From: JACVRW01 sp963734025
GTDB taxonomy: Bacteria > Actinomycetota > Thermoleophilia > Solirubrobacterales > Thermoleophilaceae
Assembly: GCA_963734025.1 (NCBI GenBank)
Contig: CAVTFR010000013.1
Span: 1-64,000 of the forward strand
DNA: 64,000 bases
Reading direction: 5' to 3'
Of the stretch, positions 10,438 to 19,246 are shown piece after piece. Below the pieces are notes generated by a model. That model was not told the origin of the DNA and made no database searches. It saw nothing but the letters and a program-made list of their open reading frames with translations. Every line of letters starts with the position of its first letter. Within the stretch, counting starts at the first letter, position 1. The translations under genes and the position numbers were made by a program.

Positions 10438-10946
10438 CCGTAGTCTTTCTCGACCGAGACGGCGTCATCAACCGGAAGGCCCCGGATGGCGAATATGTCC
10501 GGTCGTGGCAGGAGTTCGAGTTCCTTCCCGGTGCACTCGAGGGTCTCCGCCTGCTGAAACTGCTGGAGGTTCCTGTGGTGGTCGTAACAAACCAGCGCGG
10601 CGTGGCGCTCGGCCGGATAAGCGAGCAAGAGCTTCGCTCGATTCACCGCAGACTGACTGACGCCGTGCGCGACGTAGATGGGCGTCTCGACCTGGTGCTG
10701 CACTGTCCCCACGATGAGGGCACGTGCGACTGTCGTAAGCCCTCCACCGGGATGCTCGAGGAGGCCGTGGGTTTGATTCCGGGGATCGAATTGGCGCGCT
10801 CGGCCCTGATCGGTGACAGCTCCCGCGACATCGAAGCGGCGCGCCGGGTCGGGGCGCTCGCCATCGCGGTCGGCGGGGCAGTGGAGGGCGACATAAATGT
10901 CCCGGACCTGCTCGCCGCCGCACACCGGCTGACGGAAGCGGTGTGA
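10428..10946 (+). CDS. gmhB: D-glycero-D-manno-heptose 1,7-bisphosphate 7-phosphatase (HAD)
   Basis: Intact, 172 residues. HAD motif I is FLDRDGVIN, motif II VVVTNQRGV, and motif IV ALIGDSSRDIEAA. The zinc loop CPHDEGTCDCRKP, with its Cys/His ligands, is specific to the GmhB group. It removes the C7 phosphate from heptose 1,7-bisphosphate made by HddA. The ATG at 10428 lies inside the end of gmhA. Codon use looks somewhat less GC-biased than in most neighbours (for example GTA, ACA and ATA codons), which may reflect transfer of the heptose module, but this was not measured. Confidence 0.92.
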   Translation: MELTVVFLDRDGVINRKAPDGEYVRSWQEFEFLPGALEGLRLLKLLEVPVVVVTNQRGVALGRISEQELRSIHRRLTDAVRDVDGRLDLVLHCPHDEGTCDCRKPSTGMLEEAVGLIPGIELARSALIGDSSRDIEAARRVGALAIAVGGAVEGDINVPDLLAAAHRLTEAV

Positions 10947-11040
10947 TGCCCGGGGCCCCGTCGAGGAGATGGTGCATCTGATGGTGGATGCCGATCTCGA
11001 GCTGCTCGCCAGCGGGGTGCCACAGAAGCAGGCCGGCTGA
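10947..11040 (+). other. Short stretch with orphan peptide-like frame
   Basis: The 94 nt between gmhB and lhgO contain an open frame reading EEMVHLMVDADLELLASG and ending at TGA 11038-11040, directly before the lhgO GTG. It looks protein-like but is too short to identify. It could be the tail of a gene lost to deletion, a small upstream peptide coupled to lhgO, or chance. Confidence 0.25.
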
Positions 11041-12221
11041 GTGGCGGGCGCGCCGTCGGAGGTCGACTTCGCCGTCGTCGGCGGCGGGCATCCTCGGCCT
11101 CGCCGTGGCGCGCGAGCTCGGCATCGCGCTGGCCGGACCGCCGCATCGCCGTGCTCGAGCGAGGCTGCCGAGGTGGGCACCGGGCAGACCGGCGCCAACA
11201 GCGGCGTCATCCACGCCGGCATCTACTACAAGCCGGGCTCGCTCAAGGCGCGGCTGTGCGTGACCGGCGCGCGCGAGCTCTACTCCTACTGCGAGCAGCA
11301 CTCGATCCCGCACGAGCGCTGCGGCAAGCTGATCGTCGCCCGTCACGAGGGCGAGTTGGGACGGCTCGACGAGCTCGAGCGGCGCGGCCGCGAGAACGGG
11401 GTCAGCGGGCTGCGCCGCCTGAACGCCGACGAGCTGAAGGCCGTCGAGCCGCACGCCCGCGGCGTGGCGGCGCTCGACTCGCCCTCCACGGGCATCGTCG
11501 ACTTCGCGGCCGTGGCGCGCTCGCTGGCGGCCGGGCTGCGCGACCGCGACGCGGACGTGGTGACCGGCTGCGCGGTCGAGACGCGTGAGGGTCGAGGGGA
11601 ACCGCGTGGTCCTCGGCCACTCGCAGGGCGAGACGCGTGCCGGCTTCGCCGTCTTCTGCGCGGGCGCGGCGGCCGATCGCGCTGGCGGTGGCGGCCGGCG
11701 CCTCGCCCGATCCCCGCATCGTGCCCTTCAAGGGCAGCTATCTGTACCTCCGTCCCGAGCGCTCCCATCTCGTCAAGTCGCTCATCTATCCCGTGCCGGA
11801 CCCCGACCTACCCTTCCTCGGCGTGCATCTGAGCCGGCATATCGACGGGCACGTGTCGCTCGGGCCCAGTGCGCTCCTTTGGCCCCGCGACGCCGGCGAC
11901 GTCCTCTGGCCGGGAACGCTGCGCGTCGCGCGGCGCTGGTGGCGCACGGGCCGCGCCGAGCTCCGCCACGCGCTGCGCAAGGAGACCTTCGCCGCGGCAG
12001 CCGCCCAGTACGTGCCGGAGATCCGGCCCGAGGACTTCGACGGCGGCTTCCACGGCATCCGCGCGCAGGCGATCGCGCGCGACGGCCGGCTCGTCGACGA
12101 CTTCGTCGTCTCGGAGACGCCGCGCGCCCTCCACGTTCGCAACGCGCCGTCGCCGGCGGCCACGTCGTCGCTCGCGCTGGCGCGGCTGATCTGCGATCGC
12201 GTCGAGGCCGAGACCGCATGA
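11041..12221 (+). CDS. lhgO: L-2-hydroxyglutarate oxidase-like FAD oxidoreductase, frame-broken
   Basis: The DAO-fold start EVDFAVVGGG gives the FAD-binding GxGxxG once a one-base shift at about 11092 is corrected. TGANSGVIHAGIYYKPGS is diagnostic of LhgO. GKLIVARHEGEL, ALDSPSTGIVDF, PFKGSYLYLRPE, RHIDGHVSLGPSAL and DFDGGFHGIRAQ follow. The enzyme oxidises L-2-hydroxyglutarate to 2-oxoglutarate and usually passes electrons to the quinone pool at the membrane. The reconstructed length (about 393) is normal. Shifts are near 11092, 11145, 11585 and 11675. Its presence between gmhB and rfbC is odd for a glycan locus. The end overlaps rfbC by ATGA. Confidence 0.82.
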
Positions 12222-12748
12222 ACCGGCTCGAAACCCGCCTCGAAGGCCCGCTCCTCCTCGAGCCCACCGTCCACGGAGACGCGCGCGGCTTCTTCCTCGA
12301 GACCTTCAGGGCGTCGACGCTCGCCGAGCTCGGCGTGCACGACGAGTGGGTTCAGGACAACCAATCGCGCTCAGCGCGCGGGGTGCTGCGCGGCATGCAC
12401 TTCCAGACGGGCATGGCGAAGCTTGTGCGCTGCGCGCGCGGGTCGATCCTCGACGTGCTCGTCGACATCCGGCCGGGCTCGGCGTCGTTCGGGAGCTGGG
12501 AGGGCTTCGAGCTCGACGACGAGCGCCACCATCACCTGTACGTGCCGGACGGGTTCGCACACGGTTTCTGCGTGCTCTCGGAGACCGCGGACGTGATCTA
12601 CAAGTGCTCCACCTACTACGACCAGGCCGCCGAGTCGGGCTTCCGCTTCGACGACCCGCGGGTCGGGATCAACTGGCCCGACGGGATCGAGTTCCAGACC
12701 TCGGAGCGCGACCGCTCCGCGCCGCTCCTGTCCGAGCTCAGCCTCTGA
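12218..12748 (+). CDS. rfbC: dTDP-4-dehydrorhamnose 3,5-epimerase-like protein
   Basis: Intact, 176 residues, cupin fold. GDARGFFLETF, VQDNQSRSARGVLRGMHFQ (catalytic His), AKLVRCARGSILDVLVDIR (conserved Lys), YVPDGFAHGFCVLSE and IYKCSTYYD (catalytic Tyr) are all present. RfbC/RmlC epimerises dTDP-4-keto-6-deoxyglucose at C3 and C5 toward dTDP-L-rhamnose. No rmlA, rmlB or rmlD is visible in the window, so it may act with genes elsewhere or on another keto-sugar. The ATG overlaps the lhgO stop. It converges on the flippase gene, overlapping it by 11 nt. Confidence 0.9.
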   Translation: MNRLETRLEGPLLLEPTVHGDARGFFLETFRASTLAELGVHDEWVQDNQSRSARGVLRGMHFQTGMAKLVRCARGSILDVLVDIRPGSASFGSWEGFELDDERHHHLYVPDGFAHGFCVLSETADVIYKCSTYYDQAAESGFRFDDPRVGINWPDGIEFQTSERDRSAPLLSELSL

Positions 12749-14271
12749 CGAGCCCTCGGAAGAGCCGGCGCTCGTCCGCGTCCAGCACGAGCCCGTAGAA
12801 CGCGCTCCAATAGGCGACGACTCCGATGACGGCGGTCAGCAGCACGGCCACGAGCGTCTCCGGCTCGAGCCCCAGCCGTACGGCGACGAGCACGCCGGCC
12901 AGCACGAGTCCGAGCGAGTAGGCCGGCATCCAGGCTCGCCGCGCCAGCTCGCCGAGCGGGGCACCCGAAGCGTCGAGCCCCACGCGCAGCAACAGCGGGA
13001 ATGCCAGGAAGAATGGAATCGCCGTGGCAAGCGCCGGCCCTTCCAGACCTAGCTCCGGCGTCAGGACGAGCGCTAGCGCCAGGTTCAGGACCGCGGCGCC
13101 GGCGAACACGAGCCCCACCGCCCGCGCTCGCCCTGCGCCGACGAGGAACCCGGGCGTCACGACGAGCCCGCCGTACAGGAGCCAGTACGAGACCAGGATC
13201 GCGAGCGCCGTGGCGCCCTCCCCGTAGCGGTCTCCGAGCCACACGTCGAGGATCGGCTCGGCCAGCACCATCAGCGTCACGCACAAGGGCACGAAGAGCG
13301 CCAGCGTGTAGCGGGTGCCGCGGACCGCGAGCCCTCGCAGCCGCCGCGCGTCTCCCGCGGCCACATAGCGCGAGGCCGTCGGCACCACCGGCACCGCCAG
13401 CGCCCCGCCGAGCGCGTACAGGAGGTTGTGCGCACGTACGGGCCCCTCGAACTGGCCCACGGCCGCGGGCGAGCGGTAGGCGCCGAGGATCACGCGGCTG
13501 AACGCGTACATGGCGAGGTTCGAGAGCTCGACGACGAGCAGCCAGCCGGCGGTGGGAACGATCTCCATGGTGCGCTCGCGCGTTACGGCCGCGCGCTCGA
13601 AGCGGACGGGTAGCCCTGATCGCCGCGCCACCACGGCGCACAGCACACCGCTGAACAGCGGGATCGCGCCGCTGAATGCGATCACCCAGGCGAGATCAGC
13701 ACCTCCGAAGATCAGGCCGAGCATCAGCGCAAGGTGGAGAGAGACGGCGACGATCTCCGTCATGCGCAGCGCGCACGAACAGGCGCTCCGCACGCAGCGC
13801 ATCCAGGTTGATGGTCGCCGCGATACCGAGCCCGGTGACGATCCCCAGACCGACTCCGCCCAGGCGGGCGTCGCGGCCGAGCTCGCCCTCCAGGATCAGC
13901 GACCCGATCGCCCAGCCGGCGGCCGCGATCAAGACGCCGGTGACGACCCCGACAACGGCGTACAGGGCCGCCGCCGCGCTGAACATCCGTCCGCGCTCGG
14001 CCCGGTCCAGGGCCCCGGCCATCGCCCGCACGGCCGAGCTCGCCACGCTGTTGCGCAGCACGAGCAGGTATCCGGCCAGCGAGGCCACGAGCCCGTAGGC
14101 GCCGAGCTCCGGCACCGACAGGCGTCGCGCCAGCACCGTCACGATCACCAGCAGGACGACGAGGCCGCTCGCCTGGGCGATCTGTTGCACGAGCGCCCCG
14201 GATGCGAGCAGGCGGGCCTCGCCGGGCCCCGGCGCACCCTTGTCGGACTGCGCAACCCCGGGCTCAGGCAC
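12738..14271 (-). CDS. Wzx-like oligosaccharide flippase, one frameshift
   Basis: Second MOP-superfamily flippase of the locus. Hydrophobic helices include SGLVVLLVIVTVLARRLSV, VVGVVTGVLIAAAGWAIGSL, LHLALMLGLIFGGADLAWVI, YTLALFVPLCVTLMVLA, VFAGAAVLNLALALVL and TLVAVLLTAVIGVVAYWSA, consistent with about 12-14 helices over roughly 510 residues. The frame changes near 13,780. The GTG at 14271 (VPEPGVAQSDK) is preferred over the ATG at 14310 because TACATT on the minus strand ends 6 nt before it, and because the 14310 start would overlap the divergent WecG-like start. It likely flips a lipid-linked repeat unit. Confidence 0.8.
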
Positions 14272-14277
14272 GGGTTG

Positions 14278-14287
14278 AATGTACGCT
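14278..14287. promoter_or_regulatory. Bidirectional overlapping -10 core (AATGTACGCT)
   Basis: Minus-strand TACATT (14278-14283) ends 6 nt before the flippase GTG at 14271. Plus-strand TACGCT (14282-14287) lies 14 nt before the ATG at 14302. The two hexamers share TA. Confidence 0.45.
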
Positions 14288-14301
14288 CCCTGGTCGTCGG
14301 C

Positions 14302-15126
14302 ATGTCCCATCCCCAGTCACAGCCTGGCCTGGCCGGAGGCTCGCCGAGCCTCGCCTCCCCGCCTCGCACCCGCGAGGTGCTTGGCGTGCCGATCGCGGTG
14401 GTCGACTACGACGACGCCATCGAGGTGATGGACGGCCTCGTCGACGGCGGCGGGCGCGGCTACGTCTGCGCCGCGCCGGTGCACGCGCTGATGGTCGCCC
14501 AGGACGACCCGGAGATGCTCGCCGCGCTACGTGGCTCCACGCTGGTCGTCCCGGACGGGATGCCGATCGTGTGGGCGTCGAACCTGCTGGGCGAGGAGCT
14601 CAGCGACCGCGTCTACGGGCCCGAGCTGATGCTCCGCTACAGCGACCGCTGCGCCGAGCGCGGTCACCGCGTCTGGCTCTACGGCGGGCGCGACCAGGGC
14701 TCGCTCGTCCAGCTTGCCCTGTCGATGCGGCGCCGCCACCCCGGCATCAAGGTCATCGGTGGCTACTCGCCCCCCTTCCGGCCACTGACGCCGGATGAGG
14801 AGGACGCGATCGTCGAGGAGATCAACGACGCCAAGCCCGACGTCCTCTGGGTCGGGATCGGCGTGCCCAAGCAGGAGAAGTGGATGGCGCGCATGCGCGA
14901 GCGTCTCGACGTGCCGGTGATGTGCGGCGTCGGCGCCGCCTTCGACTTCCACGCCGGCCGCATCTCGATGGCGCCCGCCTGGATGCAGGAGCGCGGCCTC
15001 GAGTGGATCTACCGGATGGGCCAGGAGCCGCGCCGGTTGCTGCCGCGCTACCTCTACACGAACCCTCGTTTCGTGCTCGGCATCACCCGCCAGTACCTGG
15101 CCCAGAGGCGCGCAGGGCGCGCGTAA
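14302..15126 (+). CDS. WecG/TagA/CpsF family glycosyltransferase (GT26)
   Basis: Intact, about 274 residues. VLGVPIAVVDYDDAIEVMD, YVCAAPVHALMVAQDD, LVVPDGMPIVWASNLLG, RVWLYGGRDQG, DVLWVGIGVPKQEKWM and MCGVGAAFDFHAG are GT26 hallmarks, including the conserved Asp and the Lys-Gln-Glu-Lys segment. Members add ManNAc-type sugars to a lipid-linked GlcNAc, the second step of enterobacterial common antigen or teichoic acid linkage-unit synthesis. The ATG at 14302 is taken; a later GTG at the VLGVPI segment is possible. The stop overlaps the next start (TAATG). A UDP-sugar dehydrogenase follows, consistent with a uronic-acid-containing glycan. Confidence 0.88.
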   Translation: MSHPQSQPGLAGGSPSLASPPRTREVLGVPIAVVDYDDAIEVMDGLVDGGGRGYVCAAPVHALMVAQDDPEMLAALRGSTLVVPDGMPIVWASNLLGEELSDRVYGPELMLRYSDRCAERGHRVWLYGGRDQGSLVQLALSMRRRHPGIKVIGGYSPPFRPLTPDEEDAIVEEINDAKPDVLWVGIGVPKQEKWMARMRERLDVPVMCGVGAAFDFHAGRISMAPAWMQERGLEWIYRMGQEPRRLLPRYLYTNPRFVLGITRQYLAQRRAGRA

Positions 15127-16365
15127 TGGCTTCGCAGAGCGTCGCGGTGGTCGGCCTGGGGCGGGTTGGCCTGCCGCTCGCCCTCTCGTTCGCCGATCGC
15201 GGCGTCGACGTGATCGGCGTCGAGCGCCAGGACGTCGTGCTCGCCCAGCTCGCGGCGGGTCACATGCCGTTCCACGAGACCGGCACTGCAGGAGCTGCTC
15301 GAGCGGGTGCTGCCGAGCGGCCGCTTCGAGCGCACGAAGGTCGTCCAGGAGGCGGCGCGCGCGGACCACATCGTGCTCACGCTGCACACGCCCTCCTACT
15401 CGCACATCGAGATCGACATCTCGCAGATCCGCGGCGTGGTCGACGATCTGCTGCCCGTCCTGCGCGAGGGGCACTCGCTGATCCTGCGCTCGACCGTGGC
15501 GCCGGGCACGACCGAGTGGGTCGCCGGCTACATCGAGCAGCGACGCGGCTTCAAGGTCGGCGAGGAGCTGTTCGTGGCCCACGTGCCCGAGCGGATCGCG
15601 GAGAACCACTTCCTCGAGGAGATCGCGACGCTGCCGTGCATGGTCGGTGGCGTCGGCGAGCGATCGGCCGCACGCGCCGCCGAGCTGTTCGAGGTGTTCG
15701 GCACCGAGATCGTCCAGACGACGCCCGTCCAGGCCGAGCTGGCCAAGATCTGGACGAACATCCTGCGCTACACCCAGTTCGCGCTCCCCAACCTCCTGAT
15801 GATGGAGTGCGAGCAGTACGGCGCGAACGTCTTCGACGTGATCGACCTGATCAATCACGACTACCCGCGCGGCGGCATCGCGCTGCCGGGGCTGACAGCC
15901 GGTGCGTGCCTGCGCAAGGACTTCACCTTCTCCGAGGAGCGCTCGAGCGCCCCGGGGATGCTGCTGGCCGTGTCGCGCGTGCACGAGACCGTGCCGGTGT
16001 TCCTGGTCAAGGGCCTGAAGTCGCGCCTGGGCGGCTCGCTCCGCGACCTCAAGGTGGCCGTCCTCGGGCTGACCTTCAAGCGCGGCTCCGACGACGTCCG
16101 CGACTCGCTCTCTTACAAGGTCGTGCGCATGCTCGAGCGCGAGCTCGCGCACGTCGCCCGCCACGATCCACACGTCCCCGAGGACTCGGAGCCGCTCGAG
16201 GCGGCGCTCGAGGGCGCCGACGCCGTCGTCGTGGCGACGAACCACGCCGAGTTCTCCGCCCTGCTTGAGCGCCTTCCTGAGGGCACGCTGCTCGTCGACC
16301 CCTGGAACGCCACTGGCGCCGGCCGAGTGTTCGGCGTCGTGCACGAGCGGGCGATCGCCGAATGA
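15126..16365 (+). CDS. UDP-sugar (hexosamine/uronate) 6-dehydrogenase, one frameshift
   Basis: About 413 residues. The NAD-binding start is VAVVGLGRVGLPLALSFAD; TLHTPSYSHIEIDIS, LRSTVAPGTTEW and HVPERIAENHF follow. The catalytic cysteine sits in GACLRKDFTF, and VAVLGLTFKRGSDDVRDS starts the C-terminal domain. These are features of the UDP-GlcNAc/UDP-ManNAc dehydrogenase (WbpA/WecC) side of the family. The frame changes near 15,285. The product, a UDP-uronic acid, would suit the WlbA/WbpE-like pair at 19,243-21,318. The start overlaps the previous stop and the end overlaps the next gene by ATGA, so these are one operon. Confidence 0.85.
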
Positions 16366-17333
16366 GCCGCGTGCTGGTGACGGGCGGCGCCGGCACGATC
16401 GGCGCCGCTGTCGTGCGGCGCCTGACGCGCGACGGGGAGATCCAGGTGCGTGTGTCGGATCAGCACGAGGCGCCGGACTGGATGCGTGGCGCCTGCGAGG
16501 TCCACACGGGCAACCTGCTCGATCCGCGCGAGGCGAGCGCGGCCGTAGCGGGCTGCGCGCGGGTGATCCACCTAGCCGCGATCGTCGGCGGCATCGCGAA
16601 CTTCCACGAGCTCCCGCACACGCTGCTCGAGGTGAACAACGGGCTCTACAACGCCGTCTTCCGCGCGGCGCTCGACGCGCGCGTGGAGCGGCTCGTGTAC
16701 GTCTCCTCGTCGATGGTCTTCGAGCGCGCCACCGAGTTCCCGACGACCGAGGAACACCTGCTCGACTGCCCCGCGCCGCGCTCGGCATACGGCTTCTCGA
16801 AGCTGGCCGGCGAGATCTACTGTCGGGCGCTCCACGACGAGCACGGGCTGCCGTACACGATCTGCCGGCCCTTCAACGCCTACGGCCCCGGCGAGCTGCC
16901 CGACGACGAGCCCGGCATCGCGCACATGGTCCCTGACGTGATCCGCAAGGTGCTGTCGGGAGCGCGCCCGCTCCCGATCTTCGGCTCCGGCGAGCAAACG
17001 CGCACCCTCACCCACGTCGACGACATCGCCGACGGCATCGTCACGGCGATGGACTCGCCCGCTGGCGAGAACGAGGACTTCAACGTGTCCGCGTCAGACG
17101 AGCGGACCGTCGCCGAGATCGCGCGGCTGATCTGGGAGGCCTGCGGCGAGGATCCCGCCGACTTCGAGCTCGAGCACCTGCCGAGCTTCGAGGTTGACGT
17201 GCAGCGCCGCTGGCCGTCGGTCGAGAAGGCGCGCCGGCTGCTCGGCTGGGAGACGCGCGTCGACCTCCGCGAGGGGCTCGCGGACACGATCGAGTGGCTG
17301 CGCGAGCGCGAGCCGGCGGCTCCCGGGCGGTGA
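16362..17333 (+). CDS. NAD-dependent sugar epimerase/dehydratase (extended SDR)
   Basis: Intact, 323 residues. VLVTGGAGTIGAAVVRRL is the GxxGxxG NAD motif, RVIHLAAIVGGIANFHE follows, YVSSSMVFERA contains the catalytic Ser, and SAYGFSKLAGEIY holds YxxxK. PFNAYGPGE, TRTLTHVDDIADGI and the C-terminal ARRLLGWETR segment are typical of nucleotide-sugar epimerases. The exact reaction (4-epimerase, 3,5-epimerase or dehydratase) cannot be assigned. The gene is coupled to both neighbours by ATGA and GTGA overlaps. Confidence 0.87.
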   Translation: MSRVLVTGGAGTIGAAVVRRLTRDGEIQVRVSDQHEAPDWMRGACEVHTGNLLDPREASAAVAGCARVIHLAAIVGGIANFHELPHTLLEVNNGLYNAVFRAALDARVERLVYVSSSMVFERATEFPTTEEHLLDCPAPRSAYGFSKLAGEIYCRALHDEHGLPYTICRPFNAYGPGELPDDEPGIAHMVPDVIRKVLSGARPLPIFGSGEQTRTLTHVDDIADGIVTAMDSPAGENEDFNVSASDERTVAEIARLIWEACGEDPADFELEHLPSFEVDVQRRWPSVEKARRLLGWETRVDLREGLADTIEWLREREPAAPGR

Positions 17334-18209
17334 CGGACCTCGTCACCGGCGGCACCGGCTTCGCGGGCCGCCACCTGCTGACGCTGCTGGGCGACGACAC
17401 CGTCGCGCCGCACCGCGACGAGCTCGACCTGCTCGACGCGGACGCGGTCCGGTCCGCCGTCGCGCAAACGAGCCCCGCTCGGATCTTCCACCTCGCCGCC
17501 CTTGCCTCCGTCGGGCACTCCTGGCGGGCGCCGCGTGAGGTGCTCTCCGCCAACGTGGCCATGACGGCCAACCTGCTGGAGGCGGTGCGCCACGCGGCGC
17601 CGGAGGCAGCGGTCGTCCTCGTCAGCTCCGGGGAGGTCTACGGGCCGCCTGAGCGGCTGCCGGTGGACGAGAGGGCGGCGCTGCGGCCCCAGAACCCGTA
17701 CGCAGTCTCGAAGGCGGCCTGCGACCTCCTGGCCGGGCAGTACGCCGACGCTCATGGCGCTCCGGGTGACGCGCATGCGCGCCTTCAACCACGCCGGGCC
17801 GGGCCAGTCGGACGAGTACGTCGTTGGGACGCTGACGCGCCAGGTCGCCGAGGCCGAGGCCGCCGGCGCCGCGGAGGTCGTGCTTCGCACCGGCAATCCG
17901 GACTCTGCACGCGACTTCACGGACGTGCGCGACGTTGTGCGCGCCTACGTCGCGGCCGCGGGACTCGAGCCCGGCGCCTACAACGTCTGCAGCGGGCGCA
18001 TCGCCACGGTGCGCGACCTGATCGCGATGGTCAGCGAGGCGGCGACGCTGCCGGTGCGCCACGAGGTCGACCCCGACCGCGTGCGGGCGCACGACGTTCC
18101 CGAGGTACGCGGCACGGCGGAGCGGCTGCGAACGGCGACCGGCTGGGCGCCGGAGATCGCCCTGACCCGAACAGTGGCGGACGCGCTCGCGGAGTGGAGG
18201 GAGCAATGA
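17330..18209 (+). CDS. rmd: GDP-6-deoxy-D-mannose reductase-like (Rmd), one frameshift
   Basis: About 293 residues. DLVTGGTGFAGRHLLTLLG starts the SDR fold. HLAALASVGHSWRAPREVL and VVLVSSGEVYGPPERLPVDE match the Gmd/Rmd group, and NPYAVSKAACDLLAGQ holds the YxxxK pair. After a shift near 17,752 the frame gives RMRAFNHAGPGQSDEYVV and SARDFTDVRDVVRAY. Rmd reduces GDP-4-keto-6-deoxy-D-mannose, the Gmd product, to GDP-D-rhamnose. With gmd at 2,708 this suggests D-rhamnose in the glycan, though a 6-deoxyheptose role is also possible given the heptose genes. Confidence 0.8.
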
Positions 18210-19246
18210 GCGCTGACGCAATCGCGGTCGTGATCGTGACGTTCAACAGTGCCGATCGGATCGCCCACGCCTTGGAACGCCTCGGGGACCAGCTGAGGGA
18301 GGACGACGAGCTGGTGGTGATCGACAATCACTCGAGCGACGGCACGGCCACGATCGTTCGCCGAACGGCCCCCGACGCGCTCGTCCTCGAGCAGGACGAC
18401 AACCTCGGTTTTGCCGCCGGCTGCAACCTCGGCGGCGCGGCCAGCAGAGCCCCCCTCATCCTCCTTCTCAATCCGGACGCACAGCCGGCGCCCGGCTGCC
18501 TCGAGGCACTGCGCCACTGCGCCTCAGAGCGCCCCGCCTGGGGAGCGTGGCAGGCCCTCGTGACGATGCGCAATGGCGAGCTCATCAACACGGCAGGCAA
18601 CGTGGTCCATTACCTGGGCATGGGCTGGGCCGGTCGCTGCGGCGACCCGCTCAGCAGCGCGCCTGACGGTCCTGCGGAGGTGCCATTCGCATCCGGCGCA
18701 GCGCTGATGGTTCGGCGAACCGATTGGGAGCGACTCGGAGGTTTCGAACAGCGCTACTTCATGTACGGAGAGGACCTCGACCTCGGCTTACGCATGTGGC
18801 TGAGCGACCGCCCGGTCGGAGTGGCGCCTGCCGCGCGCGTCGAGCATGACTACGAATTCACCAAGGGCGGCCGCAAGTGGTTCTTGCTCGAGCGCAACCG
18901 CTGGTGGACGGTGCTGTCGACCTTTCCGGGACCGCTGCTCGCGCTGGTGCTCGTGCCGCTGCTGGTGAGCGAGCTCGCGCTGATGGCGCTGGCTCTGCGC
19001 GACGGCTGGCTGCGCGAGAAGATCCGTGCTCAGTCCGCGGTGCTCCGGGAGCTGCAGGCGATTCTGCACCGCAGGCGACAGGTACAGGCGACACGACGGG
19101 TAGCGGCAGGCGAGTTCGCGGCTCGTCTGACAGCCGGGCTCGAGAGCCCATACCTCGCCGGAGCCGCTTCGCTTCCGGTACTTCCGGTGCTGCAGCGCGC
19201 CTACTGGGCGCTGGTGTTGCGACTCCTCCGTTCGACTCGGAGCTAG
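18206..19246 (+). CDS. Glycosyltransferase family 2 (WbbL/rhamnosyltransferase-like)
   Basis: Intact, 346 residues. IAVVIVTFNSADRIAHALE begins the GT-A fold. ELVVIDNHSSDGT and LLLNPDAQPAPG (the DxD-equivalent NPD) are typical of the rhamnosyltransferase-like branch. FASGAALMVRRTDWERLGGF and YFMYGEDLDLGLRMW (acceptor/base region) complete the catalytic core. A hydrophobic segment, ALVLVPLLVSELALMALAL (about residues 244-264), probably anchors it to the membrane. The ATG overlaps the rmd stop. It likely transfers a deoxysugar such as rhamnose to the lipid-linked glycan. The C-terminal 80 residues are basic and unassigned. Confidence 0.87.
   Translation: MSADAIAVVIVTFNSADRIAHALERLGDQLREDDELVVIDNHSSDGTATIVRRTAPDALVLEQDDNLGFAAGCNLGGAASRAPLILLLNPDAQPAPGCLEALRHCASERPAWGAWQALVTMRNGELINTAGNVVHYLGMGWAGRCGDPLSSAPDGPAEVPFASGAALMVRRTDWERLGGFEQRYFMYGEDLDLGLRMWLSDRPVGVAPAARVEHDYEFTKGGRKWFLLERNRWWTVLSTFPGPLLALVLVPLLVSELALMALALRDGWLREKIRAQSAVLRELQAILHRRRQVQATRRVAAGEFAARLTAGLESPYLAGAASLPVLPVLQRAYWALVLRLLRSTRS

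Noticed and set aside
11786..12364. Minus-strand open frames opposite lhgO
   Set aside because: Arg/Ala-rich shadow frames; lhgO motifs are on the plus strand.
13510..14301. Long open frame running into the WecG-like gene from upstream
   Set aside because: It is antisense to the flippase, whose hydrophobic helices are clear; the extension is Ala/Arg/Gln-rich shadow sequence.
14007..16788. Long minus-strand open frames opposite the WecG-like and dehydrogenase genes
   Set aside because: They are His/Arg/Ala-rich shadow frames common in high-GC DNA, and the plus-strand genes carry complete family motifs.
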